In this document: piece by piece, positions 36,108-47,911 of the stretch
How the letters are laid out: each line of letters opens with the position of its first letter
How positions within the stretch are numbered: position 1 is the first letter of the stretch
Assembly: GCA_017311185.1 (NCBI GenBank)
Contig: JAESUZ010004534.1
Location: forward strand, 1,798,001-1,862,000
Reading direction: 5' to 3'
From: Proteles cristata cristata
Lineage: Eukaryota > Chordata > Mammalia > Carnivora > Hyaenidae
Length of the DNA: 64,000 nt
Position numbers and translations under genes: made by a program
The notes under the pieces: model-generated
Database searches by the model: none
Seen by the model: only the letters and a program-made list of their open reading frames with translations
What the model was told of the DNA's origin: nothing

Positions 36108-36332
36108 GGTTTTTTTTTTAAATATTTTTATTTATTTCTAGGAGAGAGAGAGAGAGAGACAGCGTGAGCAGGGGAGGTCAGAGAAAGAGGGAGATACAGA
36201 CTCTGAAATAGGCTCCAGGCTCTGAGCCGGCAGTCAGCACAGAGCCCGACGCGGGGCTCGAACCCATGAACCGCGAGATCATGACCCAAGCGAAAGTCGG
36301 ACGCTTAACCGGCTAAGCCACCCAGAAGCCCC
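36108..36332 (-). mobile_element. Young CAN-SINE (ACTGCCGGCTC subtype), reverse
   Basis: Perfect 12-bp TSD (aacaaatgtttt) at 36096-36107 and 36333-36344. It carries the subtype marks shared with copies at 51712, 53240, 57091 and 61745: 'gccggcagtcagcacagag', 'gagacagcgtgagcagggga' and a tail joined by 'ttatttctag'. CpGs (cccgacgcggggctcg) are largely intact, indicating youth. Confidence 0.95.
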
Positions 36333-36344
36333 AACAAATGTTTT

Positions 36345-36974
36345 TTAATAGGCAACAGTTGGAGCTGCTACAAACCAAGAAGCAGTGTAAATCTCAACTG
36401 CATATTTAAAAAAAGTACAAATTCACTATGAGTGTTCTTAATACTAAAGGCAGCTGTTATATATCTATATGTCTATGTCTGTCTGTCTATCAATCATCTA
36501 TTAATTTTCCCCCTCACATTTCAGGAGTATTATCTGGAGGGAGGAGCAAATATTTTCTGCTGTGTTAAAGAGAAAGGTCATTCATTAATCTGAATATTTT
36601 TGTGGTGGGGGTAATATATACTCAGTAAGCTTATATTTCCAAATATAAGCTTGGAAATACAAGACAACATGCCATTAGTATTCTTTTCCCCCTAATTTTT
36701 AAGGACAGGGAAATTTTCTTATTTTTAACATAGTGGAATTTACTTACATGAGAGAAAAGGAGCAGTTAAATGTCCTCAACCTTGTTCAGCTTGAGCTCCT
36801 TGTCTATGATCTTTTGCTTCTTCTAAGATACAAAAGAGTAACATATCTCATTAAATGGCCACCTTCAGTAAGGCTATAGATTTAATCAAGGTTAATCAAG
36901 GTGAAAGTTGTATATAAATGAAACATTTAGAAATGACTTGGAAACATTCAGAAACTTGGAAATGCCTTGTAGAA
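36345..36974. other. Unassigned sequence
   Basis: Contains a short (TCTA/TCTG)n patch at 36460-36500. No gene or repeat family recognised. Confidence 0.4.
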
Positions 36975-37260
36975 CAAACAACATTCATTCAACAAATATT
37001 TGAGCATCTAGTATAGTGATTACCAACACTGGCTCCACATTAACACCACCGGGGAAGATTTTTAAAAATACCAACAATGCCCTGGTGGCACCCCAGGTTA
37101 ATTAAACCAGTGTCTGTAGGAAAGTAAGGCTCAGCAATCAGTATTGTTTTTAATTCCCCAGGTAATTCAATATGCTAGAAATATGCCCTATTCACTGGAG
37201 ATAAATGAATAAAGCATAGTTCTTCTAGGAGCTCACAGACTAATATGGAAAGAAAATATA
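36975..37260 (-). mobile_element. L2 relic, reverse, interrupted by MER5A
   Basis: The left arm 'aacattcattcaacaaatatttgagcatctag' is the antisense L2 tail. The right arm 'tgccctattcactggagataaatgaataaagcata ... ggagctcacagactaatat' continues the same antisense L2. The MER5A copy sits exactly between them. Confidence 0.65.
37013..37195. mobile_element. MER5A-like hAT-Charlie DNA transposon inside L2
   Basis: Ends 'agtgattaccaacactggctccacattaacacca' and '...caatcagtattgtttttaattccccaggtaattca' are the MER5A inverted termini with the usual central 'accccaggttaattaaaccagtgtctg'. A degenerate 8-bp TSD (ctagtata / ctagaaat) can be seen. Confidence 0.75.
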
Positions 37261-37319
37261 TATGTAGAAATTTGCACTATTATAGAACATATTGTGCTAT
37301 TATATTATTATTGCACATA

Positions 37320-37490
37320 TTATAAGCATTTAAAGCTATTACTATGTTCTGGATACTATACATGCATACATTTCTAATTCATAAATCCTACAAATTTGTC
37401 ATTATTGTCATCATTTTAAAGATGTTTAAATTTGATAAAGGTTAGTAAATTGAACAAGTTCACTTTAGGTTAACTAAAGTGCCTGAGCTA
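37320..37490 (-). mobile_element. Probable MIR relic, reverse
   Basis: Order 'actatgttctggatactatacatgcat', 'aattcataaatcctaca', 'attttaaagatg ... gataaaggttagtaaattgaacaagttca' resembles a reversed MIR core, strongly diverged. Confidence 0.45.
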
Positions 37491-38130
37491 CCCAGGCACT
37501 GCCCTAAAAATACCCTTTTTAATTTTAATTTAGTATATTAATTTTTACTTTAATGAAGTACTAAATGTCTATAAAGCAAATGAAGCTAAAGACATTTAAG
37601 AAAAGCACGTGTCATTCTATTATTTGGGTCCTGATCCCAAGAGACAATCACATCCAAGCCTTTAAGGTGCTTCTTTACTTTACTATGCCAGTTACTTCTC
37701 TGCTAGCTGCCTTCACTCTGCCCCAAATGTGTGTAATATCTCTTATGTGAAATAGTGTCATGAGCCAGGATATTTCTAGCAGCAAACACAAAATGTATGT
37801 TGTTGTCTCCTTTCTGACTTATATTGTCTTTGAGAGTTTATTTAAAAATTCTTTAGTATTATTTTTTTAAGAAAAAGTCTTTTGGGGTTTCAGAAGGAAA
37901 CAGAAATAGACTGTGTGTGTTTACATTCCTGAGTTTTGTATTTCCCCTAAGTTCTAATTGGGTTCCACTCAGTTGAGATTGAAAGAATCCTCCCACAATG
38001 GAAATCTTTAAACTGCTGGTCTTCAGACTGTGCAGCAGTTAACACAGCTCTGTAGATTAAAATTTACTTGAAAGTGAATATTACAAAAATCGTTCCCAAG
38101 AATTGTGATATATTTTCTTATTGCACTAGA
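37491..38130. other. Unassigned sequence
   Basis: No gene or repeat recognised. The frame 37565-37750 has no domain. Confidence 0.4.
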
Positions 38131-38144
38131 AAAGCCAAACTCTA

Positions 38145-38356
38145 GGGGCACGTGGGTGACTCAGTCGGTGAAGCATCTGACTCTTGATTTTGGTTCAGGT
38201 CATGATCTCACCATTTGTGAGACTGAACCCTGAATGGGTCCTGTGGAGCCTGGTTGAGATTCTCCCTTTCCGTCTTTCTGCCCCTCCCCCACTTATGCGC
38301 ATACACTTACGCACACGTGTGCATGCACATGTGTGTCCTTTCTCTCAAAAAAAAAA
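38145..38356 (+). mobile_element. CAN-SINE, forward
   Basis: Head 'ggggcacgtgggtgactcag', core 'caggtcatgatctcaccat', a CA/CG-rich 3' body with an alternating purine-pyrimidine patch (38295-38335), then an A10 tail. A weak TSD (38131-38144, 38354-38367) matches at about ten of 14 bases. Confidence 0.88.
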
Positions 38357-38367
38357 GTGAAACTTGA

Positions 38368-39514
38368 ATTTATAGGTAGAAAATTGGTTTGAAGACTCTA
38401 TGAAGTACTCTCAGATTATACTTATGTGTATTACATCATTTCTTGGGATTCTTACCACCTAACTCAAGAATTACAATACAAAAGGCAACCTAGCACTGTG
38501 ACTCAACTGAGAGAAATACAATTTTTAGTCTTGTCAGGTCATGGATTTTATGACACTGATTTATGTTTTGCTAGGCTTCAGAAATCTTTCAACTTTTACC
38601 CTTTTCCTCTGTTTTGTTTTGAAAATCCTTCTGGGGAGCTCTTATGGATTTTTTTTTTTCCCCAGTAAGTGTTAGAAGCTGCTTGAGAATCTTTCAAGAG
38701 CACAGTTGAATGACAGAGTACACATACTGTATTGTGTATATGGAAACTATTATTTAGAGTTTTACAGCTCTTTGTGGATATTTCACAAACAATGATTAAG
38801 AGGAATATTATCCTTTTATACTATTCACAGTGACTCAGAGAGAAAAAGCCTCCATTATTGACTATTTTCCCAGTTCTCAGAGAAAATTTTATAGGCCTGG
38901 GAATATGATTTTATATTTTACTTAGGATCTCTGTTATACTGATATGGTATGTATTTCTTTTCTGCTTCTATTAGGAGACTTGAGGCACCTCAAATATAAG
39001 TATTTTTTGCATTGTAACACTTGTTTCTTAATAAATATTTACATCATCCTGCACTGAATTACACCAACAATTGAACATACAACTTCTTAAAGTATTGGGA
39101 CTCCAGTGTCCTTAAAAGTTAAAATTAAATAAATTTGGATGACAAGAATTTCTTTGGTCATTAGACTAATCTTCCCACCCTTTCCTTCTCCAGGGCCTAT
39201 GTTAATACTGTTAATCTAGTACCTCATATTAAAGGAGTTAAGGAGGTTTCTTAAGAATAATGAAACTACTTTTCTTTTCTGTTGGCTGAATAAGGCTGAG
39301 ACATTAGAGAGGTGTTAAAAGTTTCAGAGTAAGGAAATTGTGTTTTAGGAAGAGTAAATGTGGGCAATGATATAACCAACACATTTCTTGTCTTACAAAA
39401 TCTGCATTTATCTGTTATGAATAGAGAACAATTTGGGTCCTTCTATGATCATCGACAAAGAAATAGGTGCCATGCTATAATAGTGCACACAAAAATAGTT
39501 TCCCTTTTATTTTA
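38368..39514. other. Unassigned sequence
   Basis: No recognisable gene or repeat in about 1.1 kb. The 80-codon plus frame at 38426-38668 lacks domains. Confidence 0.4.
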
Positions 39515-39883
39515 AATTTAATTTAGTTAAAAATATTTTTATGTAAGTGTAACTAACATACAGTGTTATATTTAGTTTTAGGTATACAATATAATGTTTC
39601 AACAATTCTGTACATTTCTCAGTTCTCATCAAAATAAGTGGACCTGGCTTTTCCCCACCCACTTTCTCTCTGACAACCACCAGTTTGTCCTTTGTATTTA
39701 AGAGTCTGGTTTTTTTGCCTCTTTTATTTTTTGTTCATTGGTTTTTTTCCTTAAATTACATATATGAGTGAGATTATATGGTGTTTTTCTTTCTCTATAT
39801 GACTTATTTCACATAGAATTATATCCTGTAGGTCCATCCACAGGTTGGATGACAAGATTTTATTCTGTTTTGTGGCTGAATAA

Positions 39884-39945
39884 TATTCCATTGTATGTGT
39901 GTATATATATAATGGAATACACACACACACACACACACACACACA
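39884..39945. repeat. Inverted repeat plus (CA)n microsatellite
   Basis: A 9-bp inverted pair, tattccatt (39884-39892) and aatggaata (39911-39919), encloses a TG/TA-rich loop. A (CA)13-type run follows to 39945. It lies at the ORF2 site that normally reads as TA-rich sequence next to 'aatggaatactac'. Confidence 0.9.
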
Positions 39946-40931
39946 TCTTTATTCATGTATCAATGAACACTTGAGTTCCTTCTATAATTTAGCCATTGTG
40001 GATAATACTGCAATAAACATAGGAGTGCATGTACCTCTTCAAATTAATGTTTCCAATTTTCTTTGGATACATACCCAGTAGTGCCATTACTGGATTGTAT
40101 GTAATCTTATATTTTATTTTTTGAGGAAACCCTGTAATGATTTCTACAGTGCACAAATTTGCATTCCTACCAATAGGGCACAAGTGTTCCTTTTTCTTCA
40201 TATCCTTGCTAACACTTGTTGTTTCTTGTGTTTTTGATTTTAGCCATTCTGACAAATGTAAGGTGATATCCCATTGTGGTCTTAATTTGCATATGCCTGA
40301 TGATTAGTGATGTTGAGCATCTTTTCGTGTATCTGTTGGCCATCTGTATGTCTTCTTTAAAAAGATGTCTGTTCAAGACCTCTGCAGTTTTTTTGTTGGA
40401 TTAGTGGGGTTTTTTTTGTTTTTTTTTTTTGGTGTTGAGTTATATCAGTTCCTTATATATTTTGAATATTAATCCTTTATTGGATATACCATTTGCAAAT
40501 ATCTTCTCCCATTCACTAGGTTGTCTTTTTGTTTTGTTGATGGTTTTCTTCAACCTTTTTGTGCAAAAACTTTTTATTTTGGTGTAGTCCCCATAATTTA
40601 ATTCTGCCTTTGTTTCCCTTATCAGAGGAGACATATCTAGAAAAATGTTTCTATGACCAATGTCAAAGAAATTATTGCCTATGTTTTCTCCTAGAGTTTA
40701 ATGGTTACAGGTCTTTTATTTAGGTCTTTAATCCACTTTGAGTTTATTTTTGTCTATGGTATAAGACATTGGTCCAGTTTTATTCTTTTGCATGTTGCTG
40801 TCCAGTTTTCTCAATTATTTGTTGAAGAGACTGTCTTTTCCTTATTGCATATTCTTGCCTCCTTTATTGAAGATTAATTAATCATATAGTCTTGGGTTTA
40901 TTTCTAGGTTTTCTATTCTGTTCCACTGTTA

Positions 40932-41294
40932 TGTTGAGAAAGAGACAGGTCCCAAAGATGTGGTGACGAGAGAATTAAGAAGCAGCGGGCTAAGACTCTC
41001 CAGGAATCCAGCTCAAGCCTCTTTTATTTGTTATTTGTCTGATAACAGCAAGCACATACAACATAATATTTGGCATCTTGACAGGTCATGTACCTGTAGT
41101 GTATTCCATACTGGGTCATGAGTACATCTGGCACCAGATGAAACATTCCTAGCCCTGGCCTGACATCCATATGATGTCCTTCTGGAGAGAAAGAATAGTC
41201 CTGGAGGCTTTCTGAACTGCTCTCAATTCCTTTCTGCTCCATCCCTTTTCTTCAGGACACTCCTAGGGTGCCTCTGGCTTCTTGTTCCCCAACA
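40932..41294 (-). mobile_element. Solo LTR of an endogenous retrovirus
   Basis: A 363-bp insertion interrupts the ancient L1 reading. It begins with tgttg and ends with caaca, the TG...CA ends of an LTR. On the minus strand an AATAAA polyadenylation signal (complement at 41023-41028) lies about 90 bp before the 3' end, followed by a GT/CT-rich stretch, which fits a U3-R-U5 layout in that orientation. There are no internal gag, pol or env sequences, so it is a recombined solo LTR. The class (gamma- or beta-like) cannot be fixed. No clear TSD is visible, either through decay or because an end is mis-set by a few bases. Confidence 0.68.
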
Positions 41295-42204
41295 ATACTT
41301 GTCTATTTTTGTGCCATCATCATGCTGTTTTGATTACTACAATTTTGTAGTATATCTTGAAATATGGGATTATTATATCTCCAGCTTTGTTCTTATTTTT
41401 TAACACTGGCTATTTTGGATCTTTTGTGGTTCAATACAAATTTTAAGATTATTTGTTCTAGTTCTGTGAAATATGCTGTTGGTAGTTTGATAAGAAATGT
41501 ATTAAATCTGTAGATGGCTTTGGGTAGTATGGACATTTTAAGAATATTTGTTCTTCCAATCCATAAGAATGGAATGTCTTTCCATTTGTTTGTGTCATCT
41601 TCAATTTGTTTCATAAATGCTTAATAGTTTTCAGAGTACAGGTATTTTTCCTCAATGGTAAAGTTTCTCCCTAGGTATTTTATTCTTTTTTGATGCAGTT
41701 GTAAATGGGATTGTTTTTTTAATTTCTCTTTCTACTATTCATTAGTGTATAGAAATGCAACAGATTTTTGTATAGTAATTTTGTATCCTGTGACTTTATT
41801 AAATCCTTTTATCACTTCTAGTAGCTTTTTGGTGGAATATTTAGGTTTTTCTCTATATACTATTTCTTCCTCCTTACCAGTTTGAATGGCTTTTATTTCA
41901 TTTTCTTGTCAGATTGCTGTGGCTAGGACTTCTGGTACTATGTTGAATAAAAGTGGTGAGTAGCCATCTTTGTCTTGTCTGTGTCCTTTTTTTTTTTCTT
42001 TTTTTTTACAAATAGCTTATTATCAAATTAGTTTCCACATAACACCCAGTGCTCATCCCCACAAGTGCCCTCCTCCATGCCCACCCCTCCTCCCCCCCAC
42101 ATCCACCAGTCCTCAGTTTTTGTCAGCATTCAAGAGTCTCTCATGGTTTGCCTCTCCCCCTTTCCCCCACCATATCCGCCCTTCTTCTCCCCCTTGGTCC
42201 TCTG

Positions 42205-45200
42205 TTAAGCTCCTCCTAATCCTCCTATATGTGCACACATATGATATTTGTCTTTCTCTGCCTGACTTATTTCGCTCAGCATAACACCCTCAAGGTCCAT
42301 CCATGTTGCTACACATGGCAAGATTTCATTGTTTCTCATTGCCATGTAGTATTCCATGGTATAGATAAACCACATCTTGTTGATCCATTCATCTGTTGAT
42401 GGACACTTCGGCTCTTTCCAGGTTTTAGCTATTGTGGAGAGTGCTGCTATGAACATTGGGGTACATGTGCTCCTATGCATCAACATTTCTGTATCCCTTG
42501 GGTAAATTCCTAGCAGTGCTATTGCTGGGTCATAGGGAGTTCTATTGTTAGTTTCCTGAGGAACCTCCACACTGTTTTCCAGAGGGGCTGTACCAGTTTA
42601 CATTCCCACCAACAGTGTAGGAGGGTGCCCGTTTCTCCACATCCTCGCCAGCATCTAGAGTTCTCTGATTGGCTCATTTAGCCACTCTGACTGGCGTGAG
42701 GTGGTATCTCAGTGTGGTTTTGATTTGTATTTCCCTGATGAGGAGCGATGCTGAGCATCGCTTCATGTGTCTGTTGGCCATCTGGATGTCCTCTTTGGAG
42801 AAGTGTCTGTTCATATCTTCTGCCCATTTCTTCACTGGGTTGTTTGTTTTTCAGGCGTGTAGTTTGGTGAGTTCCTTGTAGATTCTGGATATCAACCTTT
42901 ATCTGATATGTCATTTGCAACTATCTTTTCCCATTCCGTTGGTTGCCTATTGATTTTCTGGGTTGTTTCCTTGGCTGTGCAGAAGCTTTTAATCTTGAGG
43001 AGGTCCCAACAGTTTATTTTTGCTCTTGATTCCCTTGCTTTGGGGGATGTGTCAAGTAAGAAGTTGCTGCGGTGGAGGTCAAGGAGGTTGTTTCCTGCTT
43101 TCTCCTCTAGGGTTTTGATAGTTTCCTGTCTCACGTACAGGTCCTTTATCCATTTTGAGTTTATTTTTGTGCATGGTGTGAGAAAATGATCTCGTTTCAT
43201 TCTTCTGCATGTTGCTGTCCAGTTCTCCCAACACCATCTGTTAAAAAGGCTATCTTTTTTCCATCGGATATTCTTTCCTGCTTTGTCAAAGATTAGCTGG
43301 CTGTATACTTTTGGGTCCACTTCTGAGTTCTCAGTTTTGTTCCATTGGTCTATGTGTCTGTTTTTGTGCCAATACCATACTGTCTTGATGATGACAGCTT
43401 TGTAGTAGAGGCTAAAGTCTGGGATGGTGATCACTCCCGTTTTGGTTTTATTTTTCAGGATTACTTTGGCTATTCGGGGTCTTTTGTGGTTCCATACAAA
43501 TTGTAGGATAGTTTGTTCTAGTTTTGAGAAGTATGCTGGTGCAATTTTGATTGGAATTGCATTGAATGTGTAGAGTGCCTTAGGTAGTAATGATATCTTA
43601 ACTATATTTATTCTTCCTATCCATGAGCATGGAATGTTTTTCCACTTTTTGTGTCTTCTTCAATTTCCTCCATAAGTTTTCTATAGTTTTCATCATACAG
43701 ATCTCTTGTATCCTTGGTTAGGTTTATTCCGAGGTATTTTATGGTTTTTTGTGCAATTGTGAATGGGATCAGTTTCTTGATTTCTCTTTCTGTTGCTTCA
43801 TTGTTGGTGTATAAAAATGCAACCGATTTCTGTACGTTGATTTTGTACCCTGCAACTTGGCTGAATTCTTGGATCAGTTCTAGTAGGCTTCTGGTGGAAT
43901 CTGTCGGGTTTTCTATGTAGAGTATCATGTCATCTGCGAAGAGTGAAAGTTTGACTTCCTCTTTGCCAAATCTGATGCCTTTGATTTCCTTTTGGTGTCT
44001 GATGGCTGATGCTAGGACTTCTAGCACTATGTTAAACAGCAGTGGTGAGAGTGGGCATCCCTGTCGTGTTCCTGATCTCAGGGGAAAGCTCTGAGTTTTT
44101 CCCCGTTGAGGATGATGTTAGCTGAAGGCTTCTCATAGATGGCTTTGATGATGTTTAAGTAGGTTCCTTCTATCCCAACTTTCTCGAGAGTCTTTAGTAA
44201 GAAGGGATGCTGTATTTTGTCAAATGCTTTTTCTGCATCTATTGACAGGATCATATGGTTTTTATCTTTTCTTTTATTGATATGATGGATCACATTGATT
44301 GATTTGCGAATGTTGAACCAGCCCTGTAACCCAGGAATGAATCCCACTTGATCTTGGTGGATGATTCTCTTGATATGCTGCTGGATTCGATTTGCAGGAT
44401 CTTGTTGAGGATTTTTGCATCCGTATTCATCAAGGATATTGGCCTGTAGTTCTCTTTTTTTGCTGGATCTCTGTCTGGCTTGGGAATCAGAGTGATGCTG
44501 GCTTCATACAATGAGTCCGGGAGTTTTCCTTCGCTTTCTATTTTTTGGAATAACTTGAATAGAATTGGGATTAATTCTGTTTTAAATGTCTGGTATAATT
44601 CCCCAGGGAAGCCATCAGGTCCAGGGCTCTTATTTGTTGGGAGATTTTTGATCACTGATTCGATGTCTTCACTCGTTATGGGTCTGTTCAGGTTTTCTAT
44701 TTCTTCCCGTGTGAATTTTGGTAGTGAGTGTGTGTTTAGGAATTTGTCCATTTCTTCTAAGTTGTCCAATTTGTTGGCATATAATTTTTCATAGTATTCC
44801 CTGATAATTGCTTGTATTTCTGAGGGGTTGGTTGTAATAAGTCCATTTTCATTCATAATTTTGTCTATTTGGGTGCTCTCTCTTTTCTTTTGGATACGTC
44901 TGGCTAGAGGTTTGTCAATTTTGTTTACTTTTTCAAAAAACCAACTCTTGGTTTCATGGATCTGTTCAATTGTTTCTTTGGTCTCCATGTTGTTTATTTC
45001 TGCTCTAATTTTTACTATTTCTCTTCTTCTACTGGGTTTAGGGCGTTCTTGTTGCTCTGCCTCTAGTTCCTTTAGGTGAGCTGTTCGATTTTGGACTTGC
45101 GCTTTTTCTAATCTCTTGAAATAGGCCTGGAGAGCAATGTACTTTCCTCTTAGGACTGCCTTTGCCGCATCCCATAGATTTTGAATTGTTGTGTTTTCAT

Positions 45201-46044
45201 TTTCATTTGTTTCCATATATTTTTTAATTTCATCTCTAATTGCCTGATTGGCCCATTCATTCTTTAGAAGGGTGTTCTTTAACCTCCATGTTTTTGGAAG
45301 TTTTCCAGACTTCTTCCTGTAATGGATTTCAAGTTTCAAAGCATTGTGATCTGACAGTGTGCATGGTATGATCTCTATTCTTTTATATTTATTGAGGGCT
45401 GCTTTATGTTCCAGTATGTGATCTATCTTGGAGAATGTGCCATGCGCACTTGAGAAGAAAGTAAATTCCCTGGCCTCAGGATGTAAAGTCTAAAAATATC
45501 CGTCAGGTCCATCTGGTCCAATGTATCTTTCAAGTCCATTATTTCTTTAGTGATTTTCTGTCTGGTGACCTATCCATTGCTGTAAGCGGAGTATTAAAGT
45601 CCCCTGCTATTAGCACATTCTTATATATAAGCTTGTTTCTGTTTGTGATTGTTTTAGATATTTAGGTGCTCCCATATTTGGTGCGTAGACATTTATGATT
45701 GTTCGTTCTTCCTGATGGATGGACCCTGTAATTATTATGTAGTGCCCTTCTTCATCTCTTGTGATTGTCTTTAATTTGAAGTCCAGTTTGTCTGATATAA
45801 GTATCGCTACTCCGGCTTTCTTTTGATTTCCTGTAGCATGATATATATTTCTCCATCCCCTTACTTTTAATCTGAAGGTATCTTCCCGTCTAAAATGAGT
45901 TTCTTGTAGACAGCATATAGATGGATTTTGTTTTTTAATCCATTCTGCTACCCTATGTCTTTTGATTGGAGCATTCAGCCCATTGACATTCAGTGTTATT
46001 GAAATCTGTGGGTTTAGAGTCTTTGTATCTTTTGTAGGGTTCAT
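42205..46044 (-). pseudogene. L1-B ORF2 (endonuclease-reverse transcriptase), frameshifted
   Basis: 3840 bp, matching the usual L1 ORF2 length of about 1275-1280 residues. The first 140 codons hold the endonuclease start (NVNGLNAP near residue 19, CLQETHF near 46, NVYAPN near 120). The 349-codon segment 45339-44290 includes the region up to [10 protein letters not shown] (near 44620). AFDKIQHPF lies near 44220 and the RT catalytic box FADD at 43929-43940 is intact. The zinc-knuckle (CWRGC...HCWWEC) lies near 42620-42660 and the C-terminal block ends at the stop 42205-42207. Changes of reading frame near 45600, 44380, 44090, 43640, 42900 and 42570-42670 break the protein into about seven pieces. 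Catalytic residues survive individually, but no functional protein can be made. Confidence 0.93.
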
Positions 46045-46090
46045 GTTTGTGGTGGTGTCTCTGGAATCTTTGTTTCTTGCAACCTTTCCT

Positions 46091-46985
46091 TCAGAGCATC
46101 ACCCTCAGGATTTCTTGTAGGGCTGGCTTCGTGGTGACAAATTCTTTCAATTTCTGTTTGTTTGGAAAGGTTTTTATCTCTCCTTCTATTTTGAATGACA
46201 GGCTTGCTGGATAGAGGATTCTTGGCTGCATATTTTTACTGTTCATCACATTGAAGATCTCTTGCCATTCCTTTCTGGCCTGCCACGTTTCAGTAGATAG
46301 GTCTGTCACCACTCTGATGGGTTTCCCTTTGTATGTGAGGGCCCTTTTCTCCCTAGCTGCTTTCAAAATTCTCTCTTTGTCCTTGTATTTTGCCATTTTG
46401 ACGATGATATGTCGTGCAGAAGATCGATTCAAGTTACGTCTGAGGGGAGTCCTCTGAGCCTCTTGTATTTCCACATTGACTTCCTTCCCCAGGTCGGGGA
46501 AGTTCTCTGCTATAATTTGTTCCAGGACTCCTTCAGCACCTTTCCCTTTCTCTTCCTCTTCTGGGATTCCTATGATACGGATATTGTTGCGTTTGACTGT
46601 GTCGCTGAGCTCTCGAATTCTTCTTTCCTGTTCCTGGATCAGTTTGTCTCTTTTTTTTGTCAGCTTCTTGTTTTTCTATAATGGTGTCTTCTAAATCACT
46701 TATTCTCCTTTCTGCCTCTTCAATCCGTGCATTGGAGGCCTCTAATTTATTATGTATCTCATTTATCTCATTTTTTAATTCTTCATGCCTATTTTTATTT
46801 TCCATTCTGTCTGTAGCCATAGTTTCTTTGATGTCCCCTATGTTTTTTTCAAGCCCTGCTATTAATTTTACCATTATTATTCTAAAATCTTGTTCACTTA
46901 TGCTGCTGATATCTGTTTTGAGCAGTTCATTAGCTGTCATTTCTTCTTGGAGTTTCTTTGGAGGAGAGCTCTTTCGTTTCGTCAT
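46091..46985 (-). pseudogene. L1-B ORF1 (RNA-binding chaperone) with one homopolymer frameshift
   Basis: The start at 46985 begins MTKRKSSPPKK. A coiled-coil segment lies at about residues 55-110 (NEINEIHNKLEASNARIEEA). The RRM and C-terminal domain (ILKAAREKRALTYKGKPIRV, QARKEWQEIFNVM) reach the stop at 46091. The span is 895 bp, one base more than 298 codons. The only length defect I find is an A8 run (46651-46658 on the complement) after EAD. Before it the frame reads KKK then RQTDPG; the other frame continues DKLIQEQERRIRELSDT without stops to the end. ORF1 protein trimers coat L1 RNA in cytoplasmic particles. Start, length and domain order all fit mammalian ORF1. Confidence 0.93.
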
Positions 46986-47785
46986 TTTAGTTAGCTTTCC
47001 GGCTCTTGTTGGTTTTAAAGACCTGTTATGCTCTCTGTTTCTATGAGCACTGCTATATCCAAGAAACTCTTTGACCTTCCAGGGCCTATCCTTTCAGAGA
47101 TTGTTTTTTGAATGGTATCCCTCGGTCACTCTTGTTGGGACCTTAGTTATTTTATTTTCCTATTCGTAGTGATATTTGGGACTCTTCACCTTGTGTACTC
47201 TAGCTTGTTTCTTGAGGTAGCCCTGGAAAAGAAAACAGACAGACAAACACACAGGGAGCAGGAGTACACAAACGCACAGGCTGATTCAACTAACATGCAA
47301 AGCGAGAGGGAAAACGAAAAAGTTAATAGAAAAGACGGGGGAGGGAGTGCGAATAATAGGAAGCATAAAATACATAAAAGGGTCAAAAAGGGGAAAAGAA
47401 AAGGAAAAAAGAAGAAAACCTATGGACAAAGAACGGTTTAAAGCATATACCTGGATTTCCCAGCTACAGTTAAATAGCCGTGTGTATGCAGTGCTGGTTG
47501 AAGAGCATAGAGAAAAAGAGAGAAGGCAGGGCGAGACAAGGCAGATTTGGAAATAGAATGAACAGGCAGAAGGGATAAGAAGCTTTTTTCAAAGAGGTAA
47601 AGGGTAGAATATGGTTGGATAGGTGAGAGAAGGATGCTGGAATTATCCAGAGAAACTATATAGTCTAATTACTCCTGAGAGAAAGAGCTGAAAATATCGG
47701 TAGGTGTAGAATTTACATTTACAGAATGGACTTGTTGTGATTGTTTAAGCAAGCTGGCGACCAGTGTTAATCAGGTCAGTGTTTT

Positions 47786-47911
47786 GGGGAAAAAAGCGAG
47801 AAAAGAGAAAGAAGAAGAAAAAAAGAGAAAAGAAAGGGGAAAAAAAGGAAAGAAGAAAAATAAAAGGAAAAAAAAACAAAAAAAGGGAAGAAAAAAAAAA
47901 AGGGAGGAGGG
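47786..47911 (+). repeat. Polypurine tract (A/G) of about 126 bp
   Basis: Almost pure A/G with only three pyrimidines (47797, 47861, 47877), arranged as AAAAGA/GAAGAA-type repeats. L1-A has only a 12-A run at the equivalent place (about 23615-23628), so the tract expanded in L1-B or its source. Confidence 0.92.

Noticed and set aside
43617..44027. Possible intact L1 RT domain in L1-B
   Set aside because: The FADD box is in frame locally, but frame changes on both sides separate it from the palm/fingers and the C-terminus.
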